Shown here: piece after piece, positions 50,742 through 58,154 of the stretch
Numbering within the stretch: the first letter of the stretch is position 1
Layout: each line of letters begins with the position of its first letter
From: Pyxidicoccus xibeiensis
GTDB lineage: Bacteria > Myxococcota > Myxococcia > Myxococcales > Myxococcaceae
Direction: 5' to 3'
Length of the DNA stretch: 64,000 nt
Assembly (NCBI RefSeq): GCF_024198175.1
Contig: NZ_JAJVKV010000003.1
Span: 62,001-126,000 of the forward strand
The notes under the pieces: model-generated
Databases searched by the model: none
What the model saw: only the letters and a program-made list of their open reading frames with translations
Told to the model about the DNA's origin: nothing
Position numbers and translations under genes: made by a program

Positions 50742-53700
50742 TCCGCTTCCTCCCGGGTGCTGCTCGTGGCCAGCCGTTCCCGGCGGCTCAGCAGGCGCTC
50801 GCGTCCACTGCGCCGCTGCTCCTGGCGCTGCGCCTGTGCGGCCGCCGCCTCTCCGCCATCGTCCTGCCCCTGCAGATGCGCGGCGAGGGCCCGGACGGTG
50901 GGGAACTCGAACAGCTTCACCATGGGCACGTCATGGCCCAGGTGGCGTTTGAGCAGGTACTGCACCTGCGCCAGCAGCAGCGAGTGTCCGCCGAGGTCGA
51001 AGAAGTTGTCCTCCGCGCCCACCCGCTCCAGGCGCAACGTCTCGCACCAGAGGCCGGCGAGCTGGCGCTCCAGCTCGCTCGCGAGCGGGACCTGGGGGGC
51101 CTGCGTCGCGGGGGCAGGCTCGGGCAGGGCCCGCTCATCCACCTTGCCGCCGTGGGTGAGCGGCAGCGCCGTCAGCTCCACCCAGGCGGAGGGAATCATG
51201 TAGGCCGGCAGCGCGCGGGCGAGGTGCTCGCGCAGCCGCGCGGGAGAAGGCATGGCCTGGCCGGCAAGGGGGACGACGTAGCCGACCAGCCGCGGCTCTC
51301 CGCCCGGAGGACTCCAGGCGCGGACGTGGGCCTCGGCGAGCCAGGGAGACGTGCGCAGCAGCGCGGAGACCTCCGCCGGCTCGATGCGGAAGCCGCGCAG
51401 CTTCACCTGCGCATCCACGCGCCCCAGGAACTCGAGCGCACCGTCCGGCCGGGAGCAGACACGGTCGCCCGTGCGGTACAGGCGCGCCCCCGGGCGCGAG
51501 GAGAACGGGTCGGGGATGAAGCACGCGGCGGTGAGGTCGGGGCGGTTCAGATAGCCCCGCGTCACCCCGGCGCCGCCGATGTACAGCTCGCCCGCGACAC
51601 CTGGGGGCACCGGCTGCAGCTCCGCATCCAGGACATACGCCGTGGCCCCGTCGATGGGCCGGCCGATGGCGGGCAGCGCCGCGTCCGGGCCGCCGGGGAG
51701 GACCTCGCCGGAGGTGGCCGTCACGGTGGTCTCGGTGGGGCCGTACTGGTTGAACAGCCGCCAGGGCAGCCCGGGCGCCGGACGCACATGGAGCCGGTCT
51801 CCGCCCGCGAGCACCGTGCGCAGCTCACACGCAGCAGGCCATGGCAGGGCCAGCAGTCGCTCGGCGAGCGCGGTGGGCAGGTCCGTGAAGGTGATGCGCT
51901 CGGAGAGGAGCCAGGCCTGGAGCCGCTCCGGAGACAGGCGCACGTCCTGTCCGGGGACATGCAGCGTGGCGCCGGCGGTCAGCGCGGGCCAGACCTCCGC
52001 CACGGACGGGTCGAAGGCCGGAGAGTAGAGGAGCGTGGTGCGACTGCCCGCCTCCAGGCCGAAGGCGCGGCGATGCCAGCCGACGAGCCGGGCCAGCGAG
52101 CCGTGCTCCACCATCACCCCCTTGGGCCGGCCCGTGGAGCCGGAGGTGTACATGACGTACGCCAGCTGGTCGGGCCGCACGGCGGTGGAGAGGTGGCCGC
52201 GTGGCGTACCAGGAGCGCGGAAGTCCTCGATGCACACCCGCGCCAGCGTGGCGGGGAGCCGCGAGGAGAGCGCTCCGGTGGTGACCACCTGGCGGACGCC
52301 GGCATCGGCGAGGATGAGCGCCAGCCGCTCCGCCGGGTGCTCCGGGTCCAGGGGCAGGAAGGCGGCGCCGGCCAGCATCACGCCCAGCTCGGCCGTCACC
52401 AGCTCGGCGCCCCGGGGCGCGCAAACGCCGACGACCGAGTCCGCCTCCTGCTGGCGCAGGTGCTCGGCCAGCAGCGTCGCGCGCCGGACCAGCTCCGCGT
52501 AGGTGAGTGCCCCCGCGTCGTCACGGACGGCCACCGTGTCGGGCGTTCGCAGGGCCTGCTCCAGGACCTGCTGGGGCACCAGCGGCTCGGTGGTGGACGT
52601 GGCGGGGCCATTCCACCCGACCAGGAGGCCATGGCGTTCCACGTCCGTGAGCATCGGCAGGCGCGACACCGGCGTGCCGGGGCTGGCCACCGCCGCCTCG
52701 AGCAGCCGCAGGAAGTGCGTGGACATCCGCTCCATCGTCGCGCGGTCGAAGAGGTCCCGGTTGTATTCCCAGATGAGCGAGATGCGGGCATCGCCTCGCG
52801 CCGGGTCTCCCAGGTGCCGTCCGGCATGTGGAATGGCGACGACGTCCAGGTCCACCTTCGAGGAGCCGTTGCCGCGCTCGAAGATGGTGCAGGACGCGCC
52901 GCCGAGCTGGGGGCTGGGCACGGCCGAGTCGTGGAAGCTGAACATGGCCTGGACGAGCGGGTTGCGGCCGGGGTCGCGCTTCACGCCCAGGGCCTCGACC
53001 AGCTTGAGGAAGGGATACGCCTGGTGCTCCGCCGCCGCCGTGGTGAGGTCTCGCACCTGGCGGACCAGCTCCCGGAACGACGGCGCGCCGGAGACGTCAC
53101 ACCGCAGGACGACGGCATTGACGAACATGCCGATGAGGCTCTCGACGTTCCGGATGCCGGCCCTCGCGGCGAAGGCCGAGCCGATGCACAGGTCCCGCTC
53201 CCCGGTGTAGCGGTGCAGCAGCGTGGCGAAGGCGGCGAAGAGGGCGTTGAAGAGGGTGACGCCTTCCTGCTGGCAGAAGGTGCGCAGCGCGCCGGGCAGC
53301 GCGGGCGGAAGCTCCAGCCGGAGGAGGTCACCGTTGAAGGTCTGCACGCGCGGTCGCGGACGGTCCGTGCGCAGTGGAAGCACCTCGGGCGCGCCGGCCA
53401 GCCGCTCGCGCCACCAGGTGAGCTGGGCCTTCATCGCCGGTGAGTCGAGCGCCGCGCGCTGCCACGCGGCGAAGTCGCCGTACTGCACCGGCAGCTCCGG
53501 CAGCGGCGATTCCTCTCCTCGCAGATAGGCGTTGTAGAGCGCGTCCAGCTCCCGCATCAGCACGGAGAAGGACGCACCGTCGTGGACGACGTGGTGCTCG
53601 ACGAGGACGAGCTCGTGCTCGTCCGGGGCCAGGCGGATGGCGCTCCAGCGGACCAACGGCGGCTCGAAGAGGGAGATGGGCCGCCGCAGCTCCTCGCGGA

Positions 53701-55888
53701 TGGCCTCCTCCCGCTGGCGCTCGCGCGCGTCCCCGGGCAGCCCGCTCAAGTCCAGCAGGGGGACCCGCACCGGCGTCACCGGCAGGACGCGCTGCCACGG
53801 CCGGCCGTCGGCCTCCTCGTAGGTGGTCCGCAGCAGCTCGTGGCGCCGGGTGATTTCCGTCAGCGCGCGTTCGAGCACCGCCAGGTCCAGCCTGCCCAGC
53901 ACCCGGAGGGTCGTCTGGGCCTGATAGGAGATGCTGTCGGGGGACAGCTTCTGGAGGAACCAGACCTGCTCCTGCTGCACGGAGAGCGGCGCCCGCTGGC
54001 GGTCGGCGACACGGACCACGGGCGGCAGCGCAGCCTTCGCGGGAGCGGCACGTCTCGCCTCCAGCACCTCGGAGAGCGAAGCGATACGGGGGTGGGCGAA
54101 GAGCTCCCGCAGGGACAGGGAGAGGTGCAGCGCGTCTTCAATCCGGGTGGTGATCTGCGTGGCGAGGAGGGAGTGACCTCCCAGCTCGAAGAAGTCGTCC
54201 TCGATGCCGACCTGCTCCAGCCGCAGCACCTCCTGCCACACCCGCGCGAGCCCCTGCTCCAGCTCCGTGCGGGGCGCGACGTAGGGGCGGCTCCGGGGCG
54301 CGTGGGCGGCCGGAGCGGGAAGCGCCTGGACATCCACCTTGCCGGTGGGGCCGAGCGGGAGCGCGTCCACAACGACGAACGTCCGCGGCATCATGGCCTC
54401 GGGAAGCCAGGCCCGGAGGTGCTCGCGGAGCTGCTCCGTCCCGGGCACAGCGCGCGCATCCCGGGGCGCGAACCACGCCACGAAGGAGACGTCCCGAGCC
54501 TCCTCCCCGGTTCCGGTGCTCCGCGCCAGGACATGCGCGGCCCCCACGTGTGAATGGGTCAGCAGCGCGGCGGTGATTTCCGCGGGCTCGACGCGGATGC
54601 CACGGACCTTCACCTGCCGGTCCGCACGGCCGTGGAACTCGAGCGAGCCGTCCGGCAACCAGCGGCCGAGGTCGCCCGTGCGATACAGGCGCTCGCCGCC
54701 GGTGCGGGCGAAGGGATGGGGGATGAAGCGCTCGGCGGTGAGGTCCGGTACGCCCGCGTAACCACGCGCGAGCCCCGGACCTCCGATGAAGACTTCCCCT
54801 GTTTCCCCAGCGCCCACGGGCCGCAGCTCCGGGTCGAGGACATGGACCTCCGTGCCGTCGATGGGGCGGCCAATGGACGGCAGGCGCTCCTCCCCCGACG
54901 CGCCTCCAGGCGGGACGATGCCCGAGGTGCAGTAGATGGTGCACTCGGCGGGGCCGTAGCCATTCACTAGCTGGAATGGCAGCCCGGGCCTGGGGCGCAC
55001 GTGCAGCCGGTCTCCGCCGGTGAGCAACAGGCGCAGGGCGCAGGCCTCGGGCCAGGGAAGCGGGAGCACGCGCTCCGCGAGCGGGGTGGGCAGGAAGACG
55101 AAGGTGACGCCCCGGGCCAGCAGCCACTCCTGCAGCGTCCGGGGCGACAGGCGGGTCTCCTCGTCCGCCGGCAGCTCCAGCCGCGCGCCCGCGGCCAGGG
55201 AGGGCAGGATGGACATGACCGACGCGTCGAAGCCGAGCGAGGCCATCACCCCGACGCAATCCTCGGGCGACAAAGCGAACGTGTCGCAGTGATACCGCGT
55301 GAAGGCGGACAGGGCGCGGTGGGGGATCATGACTCCCTTGGGCAGCCCCGTGGAGCCCGAGGTGTGGATGACGTAGGCGAGGTGTTCCGGCAGGACGCGC
55401 ACGTCCGGATTCACGGCCGGGAACGACGAGAGCTCCACTCCCATGGGAGAGAGGACCTGGAGGCCAGCCGACGCGAGCCGCTCCACGGCAGGCCCCGTGC
55501 CGATGACACAGCCCACCGCCGCGGAAGTCGCCATGTATCGCAGGCGCTCGGGCGGAGTGGACGGCTCCAGCGGAAGCCAGGCCGCTCCGGCCTTGAGAAC
55601 CCCCAGGACGGACACCACGAGCTCCACGCTGCGTGGGAGGCAGATGCCGACGATGGATTCCGGCCCGACGCCCCGCGCGAGCAACGCATGTGACAGCCGG
55701 TTCGCGCGCTCATTCAGGGCGGCATAGGTAAGGGAGCTGCCTGCCTGGCTCACCGCGACATGGGAGGGAAGTTCGGTCGCTCGTCGCTCGACGAGCTGGT
55801 GCACGAGGGGCAGCAGCAAGAGGCCTCCGGCCGGCGCCGCACGTGGAGTGCGACGCGCCCGCACAGGCGGGTTGGGGCTATGAAACAA
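50738..55888 (-). CDS. Dimodular NRPS, A-PCP-C-A-PCP
   Basis: Up to 1716 residues; the ORF opens at TTG 55888, but the true start is uncertain and could lie near residue 24-29 behind GGAGG. It begins directly with an adenylation domain (about 30-520; YVIHTSGSTGLPKGVMIPH), so it is an initiation module. PCP1 (about 535-605) has LGGHSLLATQ. The condensation domain (about 630-1065) has the active HHVVHDG. A second adenylation domain (about 1085-1590; YVMYTSGSTGRPKGVMVEH) and PCP2 (about 1600-1670; LGGHSLLLAQ) follow. Manual alignment to GrsA gives tentative pocket codes DAMFLGGIY for A1 (aliphatic-like) and DPADLGQVT for A2 (unusual Pro at the second position). No epimerase or release domain. 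PCP2 hands over to the PKS encoded next. Confidence 0.93.
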   Translation of the reverse strand: MFHSPNPPVRARRTPRAAPAGGLLLLPLVHQLVERRATELPSHVAVSQAGSSLTYAALNERANRLSHALLARGVGPESIVGICLPRSVELVVSVLGVLKAGAAWLPLEPSTPPERLRYMATSAAVGCVIGTGPAVERLASAGLQVLSPMGVELSSFPAVNPDVRVLPEHLAYVIHTSGSTGLPKGVMIPHRALSAFTRYHCDTFALSPEDCVGVMASLGFDASVMSILPSLAAGARLELPADEETRLSPRTLQEWLLARGVTFVFLPTPLAERVLPLPWPEACALRLLLTGGDRLHVRPRPGLPFQLVNGYGPAECTIYCTSGIVPPGGASGEERLPSIGRPIDGTEVHVLDPELRPVGAGETGEVFIGGPGLARGYAGVPDLTAERFIPHPFARTGGERLYRTGDLGRWLPDGSLEFHGRADRQVKVRGIRVEPAEITAALLTHSHVGAAHVLARSTGTGEEARDVSFVAWFAPRDARAVPGTEQLREHLRAWLPEAMMPRTFVVVDALPLGPTGKVDVQALPAPAAHAPRSRPYVAPRTELEQGLARVWQEVLRLEQVGIEDDFFELGGHSLLATQITTRIEDALHLSLSLRELFAHPRIASLSEVLEARRAAPAKAALPPVVRVADRQRAPLSVQQEQVWFLQKLSPDSISYQAQTTLRVLGRLDLAVLERALTEITRRHELLRTTYEEADGRPWQRVLPVTPVRVPLLDLSGLPGDARERQREEAIREELRRPISLFEPPLVRWSAIRLAPDEHELVLVEHHVVHDGASFSVLMRELDALYNAYLRGEESPLPELPVQYGDFAAWQRAALDSPAMKAQLTWWRERLAGAPEVLPLRTDRPRPRVQTFNGDLLRLELPPALPGALRTFCQQEGVTLFNALFAAFATLLHRYTGERDLCIGSAFAARAGIRNVESLIGMFVNAVVLRCDVSGAPSFRELVRQVRDLTTAAAEHQAYPFLKLVEALGVKRDPGRNPLVQAMFSFHDSAVPSPQLGGASCTIFERGNGSSKVDLDVVAIPHAGRHLGDPARGDARISLIWEYNRDLFDRATMERMSTHFLRLLEAAVASPGTPVSRLPMLTDVERHGLLVGWNGPATSTTEPLVPQQVLEQALRTPDTVAVRDDAGALTYAELVRRATLLAEHLRQQEADSVVGVCAPRGAELVTAELGVMLAGAAFLPLDPEHPAERLALILADAGVRQVVTTGALSSRLPATLARVCIEDFRAPGTPRGHLSTAVRPDQLAYVMYTSGSTGRPKGVMVEHGSLARLVGWHRRAFGLEAGSRTTLLYSPAFDPSVAEVWPALTAGATLHVPGQDVRLSPERLQAWLLSERITFTDLPTALAERLLALPWPAACELRTVLAGGDRLHVRPAPGLPWRLFNQYGPTETTVTATSGEVLPGGPDAALPAIGRPIDGATAYVLDAELQPVPPGVAGELYIGGAGVTRGYLNRPDLTAACFIPDPFSSRPGARLYRTGDRVCSRPDGALEFLGRVDAQVKLRGFRIEPAEVSALLRTSPWLAEAHVRAWSPPGGEPRLVGYVVPLAGQAMPSPARLREHLARALPAYMIPSAWVELTALPLTHGGKVDERALPEPAPATQAPQVPLASELERQLAGLWCETLRLERVGAEDNFFDLGGHSLLLAQVQYLLKRHLGHDVPMVKLFEFPTVRALAAHLQGQDDGGEAAAAQAQRQEQRRSGRERLLSRRERLATSSTREEAE

Positions 55889-56077
55889 GATGCTTTATCA
55901 GCAGCAGCCAGGAAGCCCAAGCCCCCCTGCCCCACCCTACGTGCGAGGGCAGCCTGGCTGTGCTCATCACTCCGTGGCACATGCCTCAGCAATGCCTGTC
56001 ATTCCCACCCTGCACATTGACTTTTCTTTGGCGTCTCGAATAGAAATTCGCATTCCCTGCTCTCCACGAGACTCTTG
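55889..56077. promoter_or_regulatory. Divergent promoter region, with a sigma-70-like promoter for the nucleotidase
   Basis: On the plus strand TTGACT (56017-56022), an 18-base spacer and TAGAAA (56041-56046) form a plausible promoter 31 bases before ATG 56078. A promoter for the NRPS operon must lie on the other strand; none is obvious. The stretch 55990-56006 repeats a 17-base sequence found at 28488-28504. Confidence 0.5.
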
Positions 56078-57814
56078 ATGCCCGCCTCCGGTCGGTCCTA
56101 CGTGCGTTGGTGCCTCCCCCTATCCCTCCTCGTCGCAGCGGGAGTTCCGAGCGCCGACGCGCAAGAGCAGCACAAGCAACCGCAAAACAAACACGTGCAA
56201 TTGCGCCTGCTCGGGCTCAATGACTTTCACGGCCACCTGAAGGCGGACGACCCGCCGCTGTCCCGGAGGCAGGACCCGAGCCAGACCCCGGTGGGCGGCG
56301 TCGAGTACCTCGCGACGACGCTTCAGCAGCTGCGCGCGTCCGCGCCGGGCTCCACGTTGACGGTGGCGGCGGGCGACCTCATCGGTGGCTCCACCTTCAT
56401 CTCCGGCCTCTTCCAGGACGAGCCCGCGGTGGAGGCGCTCGACGCGCTGAAGCTGGATGTGTCCAGCGTGGGCAACCACGAGTTCGACGAGGGGACGACG
56501 GAGCTGCTGCGGATGCAGTACGGCGGCTGCCACCCCGTGGCCGGATGCTTCCTGCCCGGCGTCACCTATCCCGGTGCCCGGTTCCGCTGGCTCTCGGCCA
56601 ATGTCGTCCAGAAGCGCGATGGGATGACGCTCCTGCCCGCCTACGAGGTGCGCGACGTCCAGGGGGTCAAGGTCGGGTTCATCGGGATGACGCTCGAGGC
56701 GACGAACACGCTCGTTTCGCCTGCCGGCGTGTCCACGGTGGACTTCCTGGACGAAGTGGAGACGGCCAATCTCTATGCGCGCGCGCTGGTCCGCCAGGGC
56801 GTGAAGAGCATCATCGTCCTCCTGCACGAGGGCGGGCTCCAGACCGGGGCCTACAACGAATGCGCTGGCATCTCCGGGCCGGTCGCTGACATCGCCGCGC
56901 GGCTGGACCCGGAGATTGACGCACTCATCACCGGGCACACCCATGAGCCGTACATCTGCAGCATCCCCGGTCCGGACGGCCAGCCGCGCCCCGTGACGAG
57001 CGCGGCCTCGTACGGCCGGGTCGTGACGGAGCTCAACCTCGTCCTCAACCGCTCCTCCGGAAACGTCATCCCGGAGCGGACCACCGCGTTCAACCACCTG
57101 GTCACGCGCACGGTGGCGAAGGACCCGGTCCAGACCGCCATCATCACCAAATGGAATGCCATGGCCGCGCCGCGCGCCGCGCGCGTGCTGGGACGCATCA
57201 GCGCCGACATCACCGGGGATGCGAGCGGCAACCGTGGCATCGAGACGCCCATGGCGGATGTCGTCGCGGACTCGATTCTGTTCGGGACCGAGGGGGCGAA
57301 GGGGGGCGCGCAGCTCGCCCTCACCAACGTGGGCGGCGTGCGGGCCAGCCTCCGCGCCGGCACCATCACCAATGGCGAGCAGCCGGGAGAGGTCACCTAC
57401 GAGGAGGCGTACCTGGTGCTGCCGTTCGGCAACCTCCTGGTAAGCCTGGACCTGACGGGCGACCAGATTCGGCAGATTCTGGAGGAGCAGTACCAGCCGG
57501 TGCCGGCGCGCGGCGCGCGCCCCATGCTGGCGCTGGGGGTGTCGCACGGCTTCACGTATGAGTGGGACGCCACCCGGCCCCAGGGCAGCCGTGTGGTGCC
57601 GGGCTCCATGAAGCTGCATGGCGTGCCGCTCGACCTCGCGGCCACCTACCGGGTCGGGACGCTGAACTTCCTCGCGGACGGCGGTGACCTCTTCACCACG
57701 TTCACGCAGGGGCAGAACCGCCTGGGCGGACCGGAGGACCTCGAGAACCTCGCCGCCTACCTCGGCGCGGTGGGCCTGCTCTCGCCGCCTCCGGACCGGG
57801 TGACCGGGCTGTAG
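56078..57814 (+). CDS. Exported 5'-nucleotidase / 2',3'-cyclic phosphodiesterase (UshA-like)
   Basis: 578 residues from ATG 56078 with a signal peptide (WCLPLSLLVAAGVPSADAQ). The N-terminal metallophosphatase domain (about 40-320) holds the dimetal motifs LLGLNDFHGHL, VAAGDLIGGS, VGNHEFDEG, LLHEGG and ITGHTHEPY. The C-terminal 5'-nucleotidase domain (about 360-560) has NVGGVRASLRAG, LPFGNLLVSLDLTG and TLNFLADGGDLF, contributing the nucleotide-binding pocket. It should dephosphorylate nucleotides in the periplasm or outside the cell to recover nucleosides and phosphate. It is divergent from the NRPS operon. Confidence 0.95.
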   Translation: MPASGRSYVRWCLPLSLLVAAGVPSADAQEQHKQPQNKHVQLRLLGLNDFHGHLKADDPPLSRRQDPSQTPVGGVEYLATTLQQLRASAPGSTLTVAAGDLIGGSTFISGLFQDEPAVEALDALKLDVSSVGNHEFDEGTTELLRMQYGGCHPVAGCFLPGVTYPGARFRWLSANVVQKRDGMTLLPAYEVRDVQGVKVGFIGMTLEATNTLVSPAGVSTVDFLDEVETANLYARALVRQGVKSIIVLLHEGGLQTGAYNECAGISGPVADIAARLDPEIDALITGHTHEPYICSIPGPDGQPRPVTSAASYGRVVTELNLVLNRSSGNVIPERTTAFNHLVTRTVAKDPVQTAIITKWNAMAAPRAARVLGRISADITGDASGNRGIETPMADVVADSILFGTEGAKGGAQLALTNVGGVRASLRAGTITNGEQPGEVTYEEAYLVLPFGNLLVSLDLTGDQIRQILEEQYQPVPARGARPMLALGVSHGFTYEWDATRPQGSRVVPGSMKLHGVPLDLAATYRVGTLNFLADGGDLFTTFTQGQNRLGGPEDLENLAAYLGAVGLLSPPPDRVTGL

Positions 57815-57875
57815 TCGTCAACAGAGCGCACGACGTCCAGCACTGCGACGCTACACGCCAACGCGTCGCGGCGTA

Positions 57876-58003
57876 TTCAATTGAACGGGGCCTGCTGCCT
57901 CGGTGCTTGACCGGGCCACCTGTCGTGCTTCTACTTTTCGCACTCCTCGCGCGGACCGGCTTGCCTGTGCGCGCGCAGGAGCTCACGCAGTACACACCAG
58001 GAG
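57876..58003 (+). promoter_or_regulatory. Promoter and conserved 5' UTR of peptide cassette B
   Basis: TTGACC (57907-57912), a 17-base spacer and TCTACT (57930-57935) form a sigma-70-like promoter. Blocks shared with cassette A follow: CGCACTCCTCGCGCG (57939-57953), AGCTCACGCAGT (57980-57991) and ACACCAGGAG (57994-58003, the ribosome site). A perfect palindrome TTCAATTGAA (57876-57885) lies upstream of the promoter and could bind a regulator. Confidence 0.6.
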
Positions 58004-58010
58004 TACACAC

Positions 58011-58076
58011 ATGAAGATCAAGACCAAGGTTCGCGGCGGTCCCCGTAGCTGTGGCCCCGCGCCCGTGCTCGCCTGA
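58011..58076 (+). CDS. 21-residue peptide, MKIKTK family, copy B
   Basis: ATG at 58011 has CCAGGAG seven bases upstream. The peptide starts MKIKTKVRGGPRSC and ends GPAPVLA. It is a paralogue of the peptide at 8099-8167: identical in 13 of the first 14 residues, unrelated afterwards. Nucleotide changes in the shared part are mostly synonymous. The basic first segment closes with Gly-Gly, followed by Pro-Arg-Ser-Cys shared by both copies. If GG marks a processing site, the released peptide would start PRSC and carry a variable tail. No modifying enzyme or exporter is adjacent; neighbours are a nucleotidase and a Suv3-like helicase. Function unknown. Confidence 0.7.
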   Translation: MKIKTKVRGGPRSCGPAPVLA

Positions 58077-58090
58077 TTCACTTCGCTGCT

Positions 58091-58118
58091 GTCGACGGGC
58101 GGAGCATCGCCCGTCGAC
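58091..58118 (+). terminator. Hairpin of peptide cassette B
   Basis: Perfect 11-bp arms GTCGACGGGCG and CGCCCGTCGAC enclose the loop GAGCAT, 14 bases after the peptide stop; a short TGTTT follows. The core GGGCGGAGCATCGCCC is identical to that of cassette A, while the outer stem bases differ with pairing kept. Confidence 0.78.
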
Positions 58119-58154
58119 GGCTGTTTCCGGGCAGCCTCCAGCTCAGGGAGCCCT

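Larger units (their letters stand above)
45135..55888 (-). other. Orphan hybrid NRPS-PKS biosynthetic operon
   Basis: Four genes run minus-strand in the order NRPS (A-PCP-C-A-PCP), PKS (KS-AT-ACP), type II thioesterase, acyl-CoA dehydrogenase-like flavoprotein. Junctions overlap by four bases and one base and then leave a four-base gap, so they form one tight transcription unit. The logic is two amino acids condensed and extended by one ketide unit. There is no integrated thioesterase or reductase domain for release, no phosphopantetheinyl transferase and no transporter in the window. Product unknown. Confidence 0.85.

Noticed and set aside
50876-53443. 855-codon plus-strand ORF
   Set aside because: Antisense shadow of the NRPS gene; composition is dominated by Arg, Gly, Gln and His with no motif.
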